From: Chitinophagales bacterium | GTDB taxonomy: Bacteria > Bacteroidota > Bacteroidia > Chitinophagales > Chitinophagaceae | Length of the DNA: 64,000 nucleotides | Direction of reading: 5' to 3' | Assembly: GCA_017303835.1 (NCBI GenBank) | Contig: JAFLBI010000001.1 | Span: forward strand, 124,001 to 188,000 | Shown here: piece by piece, positions 1 to 9,800 of the stretch | Position numbering within the stretch: the stretch's first letter is position 1 | Layout: each line of letters begins with the position of its first letter | Program-made: the position numbers and the translations under genes | Notes under the pieces: model-generated | The model's input: the letters and a program-made list of their open reading frames with translations, nothing else | What the model was told of the DNA's origin: nothing | Databases searched by the model: none

Positions 1-1
1 G

Positions 2-223
2 CGTACCAAGTTGTTGCAACAATTGGATACTGAGCGGAAAGAATATCAATCCAAGAAAAAGGGTGAGGAGCCCAATCATTATTTTCAGATGATGAAGCAA
101 TTGACGCTTACAGGTTATTTCACCTCAGAGATTGGTGCTACGCAGGCCTTACGTCATGTGGCTGTGCCCGGCAAGTATGATGGTTGTATGCCCTACCAAA
201 AAGGAGATAAAGCATGGGCATGA
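2..223 (+). CDS. gluconate 2-dehydrogenase subunit 3 family protein, C-terminal part
   Basis: The gene is open at the left edge of the window, and only its last 73 codons are visible. The C-terminus contains MKQLTLTGYFTSEIGAT, then a VPGKYDGC segment and the final KGDKAWA. This is the usual end of the gluconate 2-dehydrogenase subunit 3 (PF13618-type) proteins of Bacteroidota. Such proteins are the small periplasmic partner of GMC-type FAD sugar oxidoreductases, whose gene would be expected just outside the window. The family call is from memory of the C-terminal motif, and the partner cannot be seen. A shared terminator separates it from the convergent gene at 301. Confidence 0.68.
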   Translation, partial: RTKLLQQLDTERKEYQSKKKGEEPNHYFQMMKQLTLTGYFTSEIGATQALRHVAVPGKYDGCMPYQKGDKAWA

Positions 224-256
224 ACAGATGAAGATTGATATGATGCACATAAAAAA

Positions 257-278
257 ATCCCTCTGATTGCAGAGGGAT
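257..278. terminator. bidirectional terminator between convergent genes
   Basis: A perfect 8-bp stem (ATCCCTCT / AGAGGGAT) with a 6-nt loop has an A-run on its left and a T-rich stretch on its right. It can therefore end transcription from both the left-edge gene and the minus-strand gene at 301. Confidence 0.75.
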
Positions 279-300
279 ATTTATTGAGATAGGGTTTTGC

Positions 301-3300
301 TTATAACTGTATCTGCTCTTTTGCCAATGCAGCTTTCAGTTTCGCATCTGTTTCAGCGAGTAATGCAGCTTGCTGTTTTGCAGCTTCGTTTACTTTGTTG
401 ACTACATTATCTACATTCTGTTGTTGCAAATTACTGATGGCCACTTCCTGACCAATTAACACCAGATAGATTTCACTGATTTCTTCACGCAGTTTCTTTT
501 CATCTGCGAACACAGAAGTTTGTTTGGTAGCCAACAATGTGCTTCTGAATTCTTCGAGTTTATTCCAGTATGTCTCGGCCAGTTTTTTGGTCTTGGCATT
601 CTTTAATTTATCCATGGCAGTTTTCAGTACTTGCTGTTTAGCTGCTATGCCTTCAACTACGCCTGCCAGTTGTTCATGCGCACGGTAAAGACGCATATTC
701 TGGTCGTATAGGTGTTTGCGTTGCGCTTCATTCAAGTCTTTGTTACCTGCATCATGTATTACATTGAATGGGGTGTTATACACTTTGCCATTCAAGGTAA
801 TTTCAATATTGTATTTACCGGGTAATACTTGTGGCGCATTCAAAGCTGCATAATCTACTTTGGTACCGCCTGAAGCTACTTTGGATGGTGTCATGCGCAG
901 GTTCCAGAAAATACGGTTCAAACCTTTTCTTTTGCCACCGGGTATTTCTTGCACCAGTTTACCTTCTGCATCTTTGATCAATACTTTAAGATCGCCGTTT
1001 GCTCTGTCTTTCAAGTAATATTGAATTGGTGTAATGCCCGGAGCATTGCCGCCAACCCAGCCACCAGTAATTGGTGCAGCACCACCGCCAATCTTACCCA
1101 TTTCCAGGCTCATATCTGGTTGAGGGAAGATATACAGGTCTTGCTGAGCAATGGCGCTGGTTAATGTGCGCATAGGTCTGATATCATCCAAGATGATGAT
1201 ACCACGTCCATGTGTACCGATAACTAGATCATGCGTTTGAGGATGTATTTGCAAATCTCTTACCAAGGCATACCATGGTATATTGTTTTTCATTCTGAAC
1301 CAAGTCTTACCTGCATCAACAGATGCAAACAAGCCCATTTCAGTACCAAGGAAAAGCAGGTCTTTGTTTTCAAGATCTTCTTTAATCTTGTGAGCAAAGC
1401 CGCTGAATTCACTGCTGCTGAACATGGTCCAGGTAGCACCCATGTCTTTACTTACGGCACAATAAGTTTTGTGATCACCATACATATGGTTTTCAAAAGT
1501 GGCATACACGGTTTGCTTATCAAATCTGCTTGGTTCAATACTACTAATCCAGCTTTGAGCAGCTATACCAGATTTTGCAACATTGGCCGAAGTGTTGGTC
1601 CATGTTTTACCACCGTCTGTAGTGTATTGCAGATTACCATCGTCTGTACCTACCCAGATAATATTCTCATCAAGCGGAGATTCTGCTATGGTGAATATGG
1701 TACAATGGTTTTCCGCAGAAGTTACATCAGCACTTAAGCCACCACTATTATCTTGTTCTTGTTTTTTCTTATCGTTGGTAGTAAGGTCTGGAGAAATCTT
1801 TGTCCAGTTTCTTCCCTGATCAGTACTCTTATACAGATACTGTGAACCTGTATAGAGATTTTTAGGATTCTTCGCGCCAAGTACAATTGGTGTATTCCAG
1901 TTCCAACGCAGTTTGCCATCACCCGGTGCTTCTTTGGGTTGAATAGGCGTTGTTTTCAAAGTGCTGATGTTGATGCGTGCCATATTACCGCCTTGGTATT
2001 CTGCATAAGCAGTATTGGGATCTGTAAGGTCAGGTTGCGTCCAGAAACCATCGCCCCAATAAATACCCTTCCACTCGCTAACTGAAACACCGCCAGGATG
2101 TGAGCTTGGCGCGTACCAACTACCGTTGTCTTGTAAACCGCCATATACGCGGTAATAGGGTTGGTGATTGTCGATTGCTACATGATAGAACTGACCTACA
2201 GGCAGGCCTGCTAAGAATAACCAGTTGGCACCTTTGTCGTTACTGATGTACACACCACCATCTGTACCCACATACATTTGATTGGTGTTATTGGGGTTAA
2301 TCCAAAGTGCATGCATATCACTGTGTAGGAAACCACCTTCACTGGGCGCATCGGCAAATGCATAACCACCATCATCTGAATAAGAGAAAGTATATGCAGG
2401 ACGATAAACGCGCTTGGCGTTCTTTGGATCAAACTGGATTACACTGAAATAGAATGGTCTTGCTTCAATATTTAGCGTTGCACTCTGGCGTTTCCATTCT
2501 TCTCCACCATTGTTACTGATGTATAAACCTGTTTTCTTGCTCTCTACAATTGCAATGAGTTTATTAGGCTCAGAAGGGGATACTGCAAATGCAATTCTAC
2601 CAAAAGGTTTTTCAGGAAGACCGTTGGTAATTTCTTTCCAGGTTTTACCGCCATCGGTACTCTTATAAAAACCACTACCGGCGCCACCGCTGTTGAAGGA
2701 ATAAGGCATTCTGCGGAATTCCCAGGTAGACGCATAGACGATATTGCTGTTGGTAGGATCTACAGCAACTTCAGCACAACCCGCTTTTTCATTGATGTAT
2801 AAAATCTTCTGGAAAGTTTTGCCACCGTCGGTGCTCTTGTATAAGCCTCTGTGTTTGCTATCGCTCCACAAAGGTCCGGGTGCAGCTACATAGATGGTAT
2901 TTGAATTGGCGGGGTCGATCACAATACGAGAGATATGCTCTGTACTGTCCAGGCCACCGATTCTCGTCCAGTTATCACCAGCATCAGTGCTTTTGTAGAA
3001 GCCATCGCCGATGGATACCGAGTTACGCATATTGCTTTCGCCCGTACCTACATAAATGATTCTTGGATTTTTCTGATCAACAGCCAAAGCACCAATGCTC
3101 TGGCAGTATTTATCAAACAAAGGTTTGAAAGTAGCACCGGCGTTGGTAGTCTTCCAGACACCACCACCAGCAGTACCTACATAAACAATTCTAGGATCGT
3201 TGTTGACACCTTCAATAGCAGAAATTCTTCCGCTCATGGTGCCTGGCCCGAGTTGCCTGGCTTCCATCATACCAAATGTATTGGCATTGATTAGCTGAGC

Positions 3301-3354
3301 TTGGGCCGTGTACGCAGCAACAGCCAGTGTTGCTGTCATCAGGAGTTTGAGCAT
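301..3354 (-). CDS. large secreted Asp-box/BNR repeat protein (VPS10/sortilin-like beta-propeller)
   Basis: This is a 1017-residue protein. It begins with a signal peptide of about 19 residues ending TAQAQ, so it is exported. The body contains about eleven Asp-box (BNR) motifs of the form S/TxDxGxxW/F, for example STDGGKTW, STDQGRNW and SVDAGKTW. These are typical of multi-bladed propellers in sialidase/VPS10-like proteins of Bacteroidota. The last 200 residues are charged and probably helical (KKLREEISEIYLVLI). No sialidase catalytic residues are evident, so an enzymatic role should not be assumed. It is the only gene of its transcription unit here, and its ATG lies 60 bp past the neighbouring gene's end. 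Confidence 0.8.
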   Translation of the reverse strand: MLKLLMTATLAVAAYTAQAQLINANTFGMMEARQLGPGTMSGRISAIEGVNNDPRIVYVGTAGGGVWKTTNAGATFKPLFDKYCQSIGALAVDQKNPRIIYVGTGESNMRNSVSIGDGFYKSTDAGDNWTRIGGLDSTEHISRIVIDPANSNTIYVAAPGPLWSDSKHRGLYKSTDGGKTFQKILYINEKAGCAEVAVDPTNSNIVYASTWEFRRMPYSFNSGGAGSGFYKSTDGGKTWKEITNGLPEKPFGRIAFAVSPSEPNKLIAIVESKKTGLYISNNGGEEWKRQSATLNIEARPFYFSVIQFDPKNAKRVYRPAYTFSYSDDGGYAFADAPSEGGFLHSDMHALWINPNNTNQMYVGTDGGVYISNDKGANWLFLAGLPVGQFYHVAIDNHQPYYRVYGGLQDNGSWYAPSSHPGGVSVSEWKGIYWGDGFWTQPDLTDPNTAYAEYQGGNMARINISTLKTTPIQPKEAPGDGKLRWNWNTPIVLGAKNPKNLYTGSQYLYKSTDQGRNWTKISPDLTTNDKKKQEQDNSGGLSADVTSAENHCTIFTIAESPLDENIIWVGTDDGNLQYTTDGGKTWTNTSANVAKSGIAAQSWISSIEPSRFDKQTVYATFENHMYGDHKTYCAVSKDMGATWTMFSSSEFSGFAHKIKEDLENKDLLFLGTEMGLFASVDAGKTWFRMKNNIPWYALVRDLQIHPQTHDLVIGTHGRGIIILDDIRPMRTLTSAIAQQDLYIFPQPDMSLEMGKIGGGAAPITGGWVGGNAPGITPIQYYLKDRANGDLKVLIKDAEGKLVQEIPGGKRKGLNRIFWNLRMTPSKVASGGTKVDYAALNAPQVLPGKYNIEITLNGKVYNTPFNVIHDAGNKDLNEAQRKHLYDQNMRLYRAHEQLAGVVEGIAAKQQVLKTAMDKLKNAKTKKLAETYWNKLEEFRSTLLATKQTSVFADEKKLREEISEIYLVLIGQEVAISNLQQQNVDNVVNKVNEAAKQQAALLAETDAKLKAALAKEQIQL

Positions 3355-3374
3355 GGTTCAGGGTTTAAAACAAA

Positions 3375-3396
3375 CACCCCGTCTGTTGACGGGGTG
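3375..3396 (-). terminator. intrinsic terminator of the LolA-like gene
   Basis: Read on the minus strand, a perfect 9-bp stem (CACCCCGTC / GACGGGGTG) with a 4-nt loop is followed by TTTGTTTT. It lies 19 nt after the stop codon of the gene at 3415. Confidence 0.85.
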
Positions 3397-3414
3397 CGGG
3401 TGAGGAATTCAAAA

Positions 3415-4128
3415 TTATTTGGTGCCTACTTCAAATGTCTTTGTATCAATGGTTGGATTTACTTCGATTGTGTCGAAGCTAATTTCACCTTGTACGCTGA
3501 TATTCATTGTGTGCGGAAATAAAACGTTACCTACTTTCTTGTAGTTGGAGAACATGGTGCTTATCTCGATATCAGCACCGTTGACAGTTGTTTTCTCAGT
3601 TTCCTTCAATACGAGATAGTTATCTGTTGCGATATACAAAGTCTTCTCTTTACCAGACTTCAGGGTTACTTTAATCTTGAAGCACTCAGTGCCTTCAACA
3701 TCGTCTTTACCCAGCGACTCAACTGTGTTTCCTTTTGCGGTATAGTCTACAAAATCATTGAAAATTTCCAAATCATCCTGGCTCTTTTTCACATCGTCTT
3801 CAGTCATTGGCTCAGGCTTGGTTTGGCCCTGGAATGGACTAAAATTCCAACCCTTAGTATTGTTTACGATTTGATAACCAGTCATGCCCATGGCAGTGAA
3901 TTCAACTTTGAAACCTTTTCCGTTCAGGATCTGGATCGTTACCGGGATTTTCATGCCATTCGCATTGATACCGCCAGACATTTTTACGGATTTTACTGCA
4001 TTGATATTGGCAGCACCGCCCAAAGCAGCCAAGTGTTTGGTGTGGATTTCCTCAATGGATTGAGCAGAAATAACTGTGAATGAGGAGATTGCGAGCATCA
4101 GGCCCAGCAGGGAACGCTTGAAATTCAT
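3415..4128 (-). CDS. LolA-like secreted protein (outer-membrane lipoprotein-sorting type)
   Basis: This protein has 237 residues. The start is taken at the ATG that opens a clear signal peptide (MNFKRSLLGLMLAISSF, cleavage near ISAQ). An upstream in-frame extension has no such signal and is rejected. The mature part begins IEEIHTKHLAALGG and then alternates short strands (KVEFTAMGMTGYQIVNN, GTECFKIKVTLKSGKEK). This matches the LolA/LolB-like half-barrel proteins common in Bacteroidota that are annotated as outer-membrane lipoprotein-sorting proteins. A true chaperone role for lipoproteins is inference. It is monocistronic, with its own terminator. Confidence 0.6.
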   Translation of the reverse strand: MNFKRSLLGLMLAISSFTVISAQSIEEIHTKHLAALGGAANINAVKSVKMSGGINANGMKIPVTIQILNGKGFKVEFTAMGMTGYQIVNNTKGWNFSPFQGQTKPEPMTEDDVKKSQDDLEIFNDFVDYTAKGNTVESLGKDDVEGTECFKIKVTLKSGKEKTLYIATDNYLVLKETEKTTVNGADIEISTMFSNYKKVGNVLFPHTMNISVQGEISFDTIEVNPTIDTKTFEVGTK

Positions 4129-4278
4129 AAATGATTTTTTGGTTATGGAATTGGTTGCACAATTTGCCGAATTATTACGGTACGCGTATAATTTTTGTGT
4201 TGAAATGTTTTCATTGGGTTTGTCTGGCCCACGGTATCCGCAAAATATCCCCATTTATAGAAAAGCGGGGCTGGCAGA

Positions 4279-4307
4279 TTGTTCAATCAGCAGAATCACT
4301 ACCTTTG
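4279..4307 (+). promoter_or_regulatory. promoter of fusA
   Basis: The Bacteroidota -7 box TACCTTTG is at 4300-4307. A -33 TTG at 4279-4281 lies 18 bp upstream. The predicted transcript has a leader of about 20 nt before the fusA ATG. Confidence 0.8.
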
Positions 4308-4333
4308 CGCCCTGAAAAATTTAAAGCTTTCAT

Positions 4334-6484
4334 ATGGCCGACTTGAAATTTCAACGAAACTTTGGTATTGCCGCGCACATTGATGCCGGTAAAACCACTA
4401 CTACCGAGCGTATCCTGCGCTATACCGGTATGATCCACAAGATTGGTGAGGTACACGATGGTGCCGCAACCACAGACTGGATGGAACAGGAGAAAGAGCG
4501 TGGTATCACCATTACTTCAGCGGCTGTAAGCTGCCAGTGGAACTTCCCAACTGTATTGGGTAAGACTACGCCTGATACCAAGAAGTACTATTTCAACATT
4601 ATTGATACTCCAGGTCACGTGGACTTTACCGTAGAGGTAGAGCGTTCTATGCGTGTACTGGATGGTTTGATTGCCCTGTTTTCGGCGGTAGACGGCGTTG
4701 AGCCTCAGTCTGAAACTGTATGGCGTCAGGCTAACCGTTACAAGGTACCTCGTATCGGTTTCGTTAACAAAATGGACCGCTCTGGTGCCGACTTCCTGAA
4801 TGTGGTTAAGCAGGTGAAGGAAATGCTGGGTGCTAAGGCTGTGCCTTTGCAGTTGCCAATCGGTGCTGAAGATAATTTTAAGGGTGTAGTTGACCTGATC
4901 AAAATGAAAGGGATTATCTGGCACATGGAAACAGAAGGAATGACTTTCGATGAGATCGATGTTCCTGCTGATATGGTTGATGAAGCCAACGAATGGAGAC
5001 AAAGCCTCGTTGAAGCTGTAGCTGAATATGATGACAAATTGATGGAGAAGTTCTTCGAAGATCCAAATAGCATTACTGAAGCTGAGATGCATGAAGCAAT
5101 CCGTAAGGCTACCATCGATCTGAGCATCGTTCCGATGATGTGTGGTTCTTCATTCAAGAACAAGGGTGTACAAACAGCATTGGATGCAGTTTGTCGCTAC
5201 CTGCCTTCTCCAGTAGATATTGAAGATACTGTAGGTACTAACCCTGATACAGGTGAAACTGAAGTGCGTAAAGCTGATGCAAAAGCACCATTCTCTGCTC
5301 TTGCGTTTAAGATCATGACCGATCCTTTCGTAGGTCGTCTGGCTTTCTTCCGTTGTTATAGCGGCCACCTCGATGCCGGTTCTTATGTACTGAACGTACG
5401 TAGCGGTAAGAAAGAGCGTATCAGCCGTATCATGAAAATGTTTGCCAATAAGCAGAACCCTGTAGATTTCATCGAAGCAGGTGATATCGCAGCTGCGGTT
5501 GGTTTCAAAGAAATCAAAACTGGTGATACACTTTGTGATGAGAACCATCCAATCACCCTCGAGAACATGTTCATTCCTGAGCCTGTAATCGCGATCGCTG
5601 TTGAGCCTAAGACGCAGGCCGACGTTGATAAGATGGGTATGGCTATTGCCAAGCTGGTGGAAGAAGATCCTACACTGCGTGTAAATACAGATGAAGATAC
5701 CGGTCAGACCATCCTGCGTGGTATGGGTGAATTACACCTGGAAATCATCATCGACCGTATGCGTCGTGAATTCAAGGTAGAAGTTAACCAGGGTGCACCT
5801 CAGGTTGCTTATAAAGAAGCATTTGCTGCTACTGTTGAACACCGTGAAGTGCTGAAGAAGCAGTCTGGTGGTCGTGGTAAGTTCGCTGATATCCAGTTCT
5901 CAATCGGTCCTGCTGATGAAGAGTGGCTGAAAGAAAACGAGGGTAAGAGCTTCCAGTTCGTGAACGATATCTTTGGTGGTTCTATTCCTAAAGAATTCAT
6001 TCCTGCTATCCAGAAAGGTTTTGAAACGGCGATGAGTACTGGTGTATTGGCAGGTTACCCTGTTAATAACATGAAAGTGCGCGTTTTCGATGGTAGCTAC
6101 CATGATGTGGATTCTGATTCTATGTCATTTGAATTGTGTGCGAAGTCTGGTTTCCGCGAAGCTGGTCGTAAGGCTAAGCCACAGTTGCTGGAGCCGATCA
6201 TGAAAGTAGAGGTATTGACGCCAGATCAGTACATGGGTGATGTGACAGGTGACTTGAACCGTCGTCGCGGTATGCTGGAAGGTATGGATAGCCGTGCCAA
6301 CCTGCAGGTGATCAAGGCTAAAGTGCCATTGAGCGAAATGTTTGGTTATGTAACCCAGCTGCGTTCATTGTCTTCTGGCCGTGCTACTTCAACCATGGAG
6401 TTCAGCCATTACAACCCAGCTCCGAACAATATCGCTGAAGAAGTGATTGCAAAGAGCAAGGGTAAAGTGAAGGTGGAAGATTAA
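4334..6484 (+). CDS. fusA: elongation factor G
   Basis: This is the 716-residue translational GTPase that moves tRNA and mRNA through the ribosome and helps recycle it. The GTPase motifs are intact: [12 protein letters not shown] (residues 14-25, G1), RGITITSA (G2), DTPGHVDF (from residue 91, G3) and NKMD (145-148, G4). Domains II-V follow, with the conserved GMGELHLEI region and the ending typical of bacterial EF-G. Unlike the classical str operon, no rpsL or rpsG lies upstream. The gene has its own promoter and its own terminator, so it forms a separate unit before the S10 operon. Confidence 0.98.
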   Translation: MADLKFQRNFGIAAHIDAGKTTTTERILRYTGMIHKIGEVHDGAATTDWMEQEKERGITITSAAVSCQWNFPTVLGKTTPDTKKYYFNIIDTPGHVDFTVEVERSMRVLDGLIALFSAVDGVEPQSETVWRQANRYKVPRIGFVNKMDRSGADFLNVVKQVKEMLGAKAVPLQLPIGAEDNFKGVVDLIKMKGIIWHMETEGMTFDEIDVPADMVDEANEWRQSLVEAVAEYDDKLMEKFFEDPNSITEAEMHEAIRKATIDLSIVPMMCGSSFKNKGVQTALDAVCRYLPSPVDIEDTVGTNPDTGETEVRKADAKAPFSALAFKIMTDPFVGRLAFFRCYSGHLDAGSYVLNVRSGKKERISRIMKMFANKQNPVDFIEAGDIAAAVGFKEIKTGDTLCDENHPITLENMFIPEPVIAIAVEPKTQADVDKMGMAIAKLVEEDPTLRVNTDEDTGQTILRGMGELHLEIIIDRMRREFKVEVNQGAPQVAYKEAFAATVEHREVLKKQSGGRGKFADIQFSIGPADEEWLKENEGKSFQFVNDIFGGSIPKEFIPAIQKGFETAMSTGVLAGYPVNNMKVRVFDGSYHDVDSDSMSFELCAKSGFREAGRKAKPQLLEPIMKVEVLTPDQYMGDVTGDLNRRRGMLEGMDSRANLQVIKAKVPLSEMFGYVTQLRSLSSGRATSTMEFSHYNPAPNNIAEEVIAKSKGKVKVED

Positions 6485-6511
6485 TCGTCAATATTTAATT
6501 GATTGATATAC

Positions 6512-6545
6512 AAAGCCCTGTGAGTTTTTCACAGGGCTTTTGTTT
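6512..6545 (+). terminator. intrinsic terminator of fusA
   Basis: A perfect 12-bp stem (AAAGCCCTGTGA / TCACAGGGCTTT, 6512-6523 with 6529-6540) with a 5-nt loop is followed by TGTTT. It cleanly separates fusA from the S10 operon. Confidence 0.93.
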
Positions 6546-6603
6546 GGGAAGCAGGGGTTTGCTGAAAATTTGTACGATTTTTTAAAAAATATTCAAGTTT
6601 TTC

Positions 6604-6656
6604 TTGTCTGAACGCAGGCAAGCCGTTACCTTTGCAACCCCAATCGGAAAATTGGG
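6604..6656 (+). promoter_or_regulatory. S10 operon promoter and short leader hairpin
   Basis: A -33 TTG at 6604-6606 and a -7 box TACCTTTG at 6627-6634 are separated by 20 bp. The predicted leader of about 25 nt contains a 6-bp hairpin (CCCAAT 6639-6644 / ATTGGG 6651-6656) that ends 8 nt before the rpsJ ATG. Confidence 0.8.
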
Positions 6657-6664
6657 TTTAGACT

Positions 6665-6970
6665 ATGTCGCAGAGAATCAGAATCAAATTACAATCATAC
6701 GACCACAACTTGGTAGACAAATCTGCTGAGAAGATCGTAAAGACTGTGCGTAGCACAGGTGCAGTAGTAACTGGTCCAATTCCCTTGCCTACGCGCAAGC
6801 GCATTTTCACGGTACTGCGTTCACCACACGTGAACAAGAAGAGCCGTGAGCAGTTCCAGCTCTGCACGCATAAGCGTTTGTTGGATATTTATACTTCTTC
6901 TTCCAGAACAGTAGATGCACTGAGTAAGTTGGATCTGCCTTCAGGTGTGGAAGTTGAGATCAAAGCGTAG
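6665..6970 (+). CDS. rpsJ: 30S ribosomal protein S10
   Basis: This 101-residue protein starts [18 protein letters not shown] and has the conserved GPIPLPT segment and the [13 protein letters not shown] loop. It sits in the 30S head and, in other bacteria, also acts in transcription antitermination with NusB. It is the first gene of the S10/spc ribosomal cluster. An unusually long 299-nt gap follows before rplC. Confidence 0.97.
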   Translation: MSQRIRIKLQSYDHNLVDKSAEKIVKTVRSTGAVVTGPIPLPTRKRIFTVLRSPHVNKKSREQFQLCTHKRLLDIYTSSSRTVDALSKLDLPSGVEVEIKA

Positions 6971-7036
6971 AAAACCGCGGCGTTGCTCTCAGGAGTAACA
7001 ATGCATTAGTTCTTATAATTCATTGTCATCTTTCAA

Positions 7037-7264
7037 TCCCGAAGTTTCGGGAGAAAAAAGCTCTGATGTAAGTACTTCCTCTTCTAACGAAGAGGGTAAA
7101 TATAAACAAGCCCTTCGAGGTTTGTTTACCACTGGTACTTCCGAATCCGTAAAGGACCAACAGTTAAGTTTGTTGGACAAAGGAAAAGGTCGGTGGCGAA
7201 CAAGGATTGAATCCCGTATTCATCAACGGGATGTCCTCCATACCTCTGCGGGGCATAAACCGCA
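7037..7264 (+). promoter_or_regulatory. candidate structured RNA between rpsJ and rplC
   Basis: This non-coding gap holds six consecutive perfect or near-perfect hairpins. They are TCCCGAA/TTCGGGA (7037-7052), CCTCTTC/GAAGAGG with a TAAC loop (7078-7095), a 10-bp stem capped near TTCG (7103-7128), CCAACA/TGTTGG (7157-7176), ATCCCGT/ACGGGAT (7211-7232) and TGCGG/CCGCA (7247-7264). The last one ends 5 nt before the rplC ATG. An open frame of 88 codons with a TTG start crosses the gap but does not look like a protein. The structure suggests an internal ribosomal-protein leader, or processing sites. I do not recognise a known RNA family. Confidence 0.55.
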
Positions 7265-7269
7265 AACAG

Positions 7270-7887
7270 ATGAAAGGTATTATTGGTAAAAAAATCGGGA
7301 TGACCAGCGTCTTCAGCCCGGATGGCAAGCAAACAGCTTGTACCATCATCGAAGCTGGTCCTTGTGTGGTAACACAGGTTAAGACCGTTGATACAGACGG
7401 TTATACTGCATTGCAGCTTGCATTTGGCGACAAGAACGAAAAGCACTCTATCAAGGCTGAACTCAATCACTTCGCAAAAGCCAACACTGCCGCCAAGCGT
7501 TTCGTTAAAGAATTCCGCGATTATTCAATAGAAAAAGCACTGGGTGAAACCATCACCGTAGACATTTTCGCTGAAGGCGAGAAAGTTGATGTGGTAGGTA
7601 CTACCAAGGGTAAGGGTTTCCAGGGTGTTGTAAAGCGCCACGGTTTCTCTGGTGTGGGTGAGCAATCACACGGCCAGCACGATCGTCAGCGTGCACCCGG
7701 TTCTATCGGTAACTCTTCTGATGCCAGCCGCGTATTCAAAGGTATGCGTATGGCGGGCCGCATGGGTAACGACCGTGTGAAGATGAAGGGCCTGAAAGTG
7801 TTGAAGGTATTCCCTGATAAGAACTATATCCTCGTGAGCGGTTCTGTACCGGGTCACAACGGTTCTATCGTGTACATCCAGAAGTAA
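7270..7887 (+). CDS. rplC: 50S ribosomal protein L3
   Basis: This 205-residue protein starts at the ATG of [12 protein letters not shown], the universal L3 N-terminus. In-frame codons upstream (from 7207) are not conserved and lie in the structured gap. The signature [20 protein letters not shown] followed by RMAGRMGND is present. L3 is an early-assembling 50S protein that reaches towards the peptidyl transferase centre. Confidence 0.97.
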   Translation: MKGIIGKKIGMTSVFSPDGKQTACTIIEAGPCVVTQVKTVDTDGYTALQLAFGDKNEKHSIKAELNHFAKANTAAKRFVKEFRDYSIEKALGETITVDIFAEGEKVDVVGTTKGKGFQGVVKRHGFSGVGEQSHGQHDRQRAPGSIGNSSDASRVFKGMRMAGRMGNDRVKMKGLKVLKVFPDKNYILVSGSVPGHNGSIVYIQK

Positions 7888-7902
7888 TCACCAATTAATT
7901 GA

Positions 7903-8541
7903 ATGACCATGCAAGTAGATGTTTTAAATATACAAGGACAAAAGACCGGCAGAACGGTTGAATTGCCTGAAGAGATCTTTGGTGTAGAACCAAACGATCA
8001 CGTGATCTACCTGGCTGTTAAGCAGTATTTAGCTGCTGGCCATCAGGGTACACACAAAGTAAAAACTCGTGCCGAGGTAAAAGGTGCTAGCCGTAAGTTG
8101 CACCGTCAAAAAGGTACAGGTGGTTCCCGTAAGGGTAATATCCGTAACCCTTTATACAAGGGTGGTGGTACCATCTTCGGACCTAAGCCACATGGCTACG
8201 ATTTCAAATTGAACCGTAAGGTGAAGGATCTCGCAAAGATCTCTGCACTGAGCTATAAGGCTAAGGAAAGCGCTATCGTAGTTGTTGAAGACATTACAAT
8301 GGATGCGCCTAAGACTAAGCAATTGGTAGATGTGATGAAGAGCCTGAATGTTGCTGACAAGAAAACATTGGTGGTTCTGGCTGAGTACAATGATAATCTG
8401 TACTTGAGCACTCGTAACATTCCAAATGTAGCCAGCACTTTACTTGCTGATATCAATACATATGATATCATGAATGCAGATGTTCTGGTAATTACTGAAA
8501 ACGCAGCAAAAGATCTTCAGGTAGAAGAAGCTGCAGCTTAA
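7903..8541 (+). CDS. rplD: 50S ribosomal protein L4
   Basis: This 212-residue protein has the conserved extended loop (RAEVKGASRKLHRQKGTG, RNPLYKGGGTIFGP) that lines the exit tunnel. The start could be either of two ATGs 6 bp apart (MTMQVDVL). In E. coli L4 represses its own S10 operon by acting on the leader. Whether it does so here is unknown, but the structured gap just upstream of rplC is a possible target. Confidence 0.96.
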   Translation: MTMQVDVLNIQGQKTGRTVELPEEIFGVEPNDHVIYLAVKQYLAAGHQGTHKVKTRAEVKGASRKLHRQKGTGGSRKGNIRNPLYKGGGTIFGPKPHGYDFKLNRKVKDLAKISALSYKAKESAIVVVEDITMDAPKTKQLVDVMKSLNVADKKTLVVLAEYNDNLYLSTRNIPNVASTLLADINTYDIMNADVLVITENAAKDLQVEEAAA

Positions 8542-8567
8542 TTGACTAACGTTTCAACTTAATACAA

Positions 8568-8867
8568 ATGAAACAGAGCGAAATTTTAATCAAGCCGATC
8601 TTAACCGAGAAAGCAAATGGTCAGCAGGAATCGCTGAGAAAGTATGCTTTCAAGGTAGCTCGTAAGGCCAATAAACTGGAGATCAAGAAAGCTGTAGAAG
8701 ATTTCTATGGTGTGAGTGTTGTAGATGTGAACACATCTGTTGTTCCTGGTAAGAACAAGACTCGTTACACAAAAGCTGGATTCCTGAAAGGACAGAAGCC
8801 TGCTTACAAGAAAGCATTGGTTACTGTAGCTGAAGGTGAAACAATTGATCTGTACGCAAACATTTAA
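8568..8867 (+). CDS. rplW: 50S ribosomal protein L23
   Basis: This 99-residue protein contains ILIKPILTEKA at its start and the KANKLEIKKAVEDFYGV motif of L23. It sits beside the exit tunnel and, by family knowledge, is the docking site for trigger factor and SRP. The gene is 26 nt after rplD in the same operon. Confidence 0.96.
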   Translation: MKQSEILIKPILTEKANGQQESLRKYAFKVARKANKLEIKKAVEDFYGVSVVDVNTSVVPGKNKTRYTKAGFLKGQKPAYKKALVTVAEGETIDLYANI

Positions 8868-8877
8868 TTTATAGTAC

Positions 8878-8896
8878 GCGGAGCTGAAAATTCCGC
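8878..8896 (+). other. intergenic hairpin rplW-rplB
   Basis: A 5-bp perfect stem GCGGA / TCCGC with a 9-nt A-rich loop lies in the 44-nt gap before rplB. It is one of several such hairpins in the gaps of this operon. There is no T-run, so it is not a terminator. Confidence 0.4.
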
Positions 8897-8911
8897 ACAA
8901 ACAAATACACA

Positions 8912-9751
8912 ATGGCATTAAAAAAGTATAAACCCATTACCGCCGGTACCCGCTGGAGAATCGGTAACGCTTATGCTGAGATCACTACTAACGAGCCTGA
9001 AAAGAGCTTGGTAGAGCCTAAGAAGAGCACTGGTGGTCGTAACGTACAAGGTCGTCGCTCTATGCGTTACATGGGTGGCGGTCACAAGAAGAAGTATCGT
9101 ATTGTAGACTTCAAGCGTAATAAGCACAATGTTGAAGGTACTGTAGCTACTATCGAATATGATCCAAACCGTACTGCATTCATCGCATTGATTCAGTATG
9201 CTGATGGTGAGAAGCGTTATATCATCGCTCCTCAGGGTCTGCAGGTAGGTGCAAAAGTGCAAGCTGGTCCGGATGTAGCGCCTGAATTGGGTAATGCCCT
9301 GTTGCTGAAGAACATGCCACTCGGTACCAATGTGCACAACATTGAACTGCAGCCTGGTCATGGTGGAAAGATGGCAAGAAGTGCCGGTTCTTCGGCTCAG
9401 CTGACAAACAAAGAAGAAAAGTATGCTGTACTGAAAATGCCTTCTGGTGAGATCCGCAAAGTGCTGATCAACTGTATGGCAACTGTAGGTGTGGTATCTA
9501 ATAGCGATCACAACCTGGAAACTGCAGGTAAAGCTGGTCGTAACAGATGGAAGGGTATTCGTCCTCGCAACCGTGGTGTTGCCATGAACCCAGTAGATCA
9601 CCCAATGGGTGGTGGTGAAGGTAAAGCTTCAGGTGGTCATCCAAGATCACGTACTGGTAAGTATGCGAAGGGTGAAAAAACCAGAAAGCATGGAAAGGGT
9701 AGCGATAAGCTTATCATCCAGCGCAGCAACGGTAAAAAGCTTACTAAATAA
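8912..9751 (+). CDS. rplB: 50S ribosomal protein L2
   Basis: This 279-residue protein has the L2 signature [20 protein letters not shown] and the HPMGGGEGK loop, whose His is near the peptidyl transferase centre. It ends with the usual basic tail ([14 protein letters not shown]). The neighbouring genes are in the standard S10 order. Confidence 0.98.
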   Translation: MALKKYKPITAGTRWRIGNAYAEITTNEPEKSLVEPKKSTGGRNVQGRRSMRYMGGGHKKKYRIVDFKRNKHNVEGTVATIEYDPNRTAFIALIQYADGEKRYIIAPQGLQVGAKVQAGPDVAPELGNALLLKNMPLGTNVHNIELQPGHGGKMARSAGSSAQLTNKEEKYAVLKMPSGEIRKVLINCMATVGVVSNSDHNLETAGKAGRNRWKGIRPRNRGVAMNPVDHPMGGGEGKASGGHPRSRTGKYAKGEKTRKHGKGSDKLIIQRSNGKKLTK

Positions 9752-9766
9752 TTCAATGTTAAAATG

Positions 9767-9785
9767 GTTTCGCGCATAGCGAAAC
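9767..9785 (+). other. intergenic hairpin rplB-rpsS
   Basis: A perfect 7-bp stem GTTTCGC / GCGAAAC with a 5-nt loop lies in the 49-nt gap before rpsS. It is followed by AAATC rather than a T-run, so a terminator is unlikely. Its role is unknown. Confidence 0.5.
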
Positions 9786-9800
9786 AAATCAACAAACACT

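Noticed and set aside
7023-7289. 88-codon open frame between rpsJ and rplC
   Set aside because: TTG start, overlaps the rplC start in another frame, and the amino-acid sequence is low-quality and follows the hairpins. An RNA role is more likely.
8918-9601. 227-codon minus-strand open frame opposite rplB
   Set aside because: Antisense shadow of L2 with the same biased composition and no recognisable domain.
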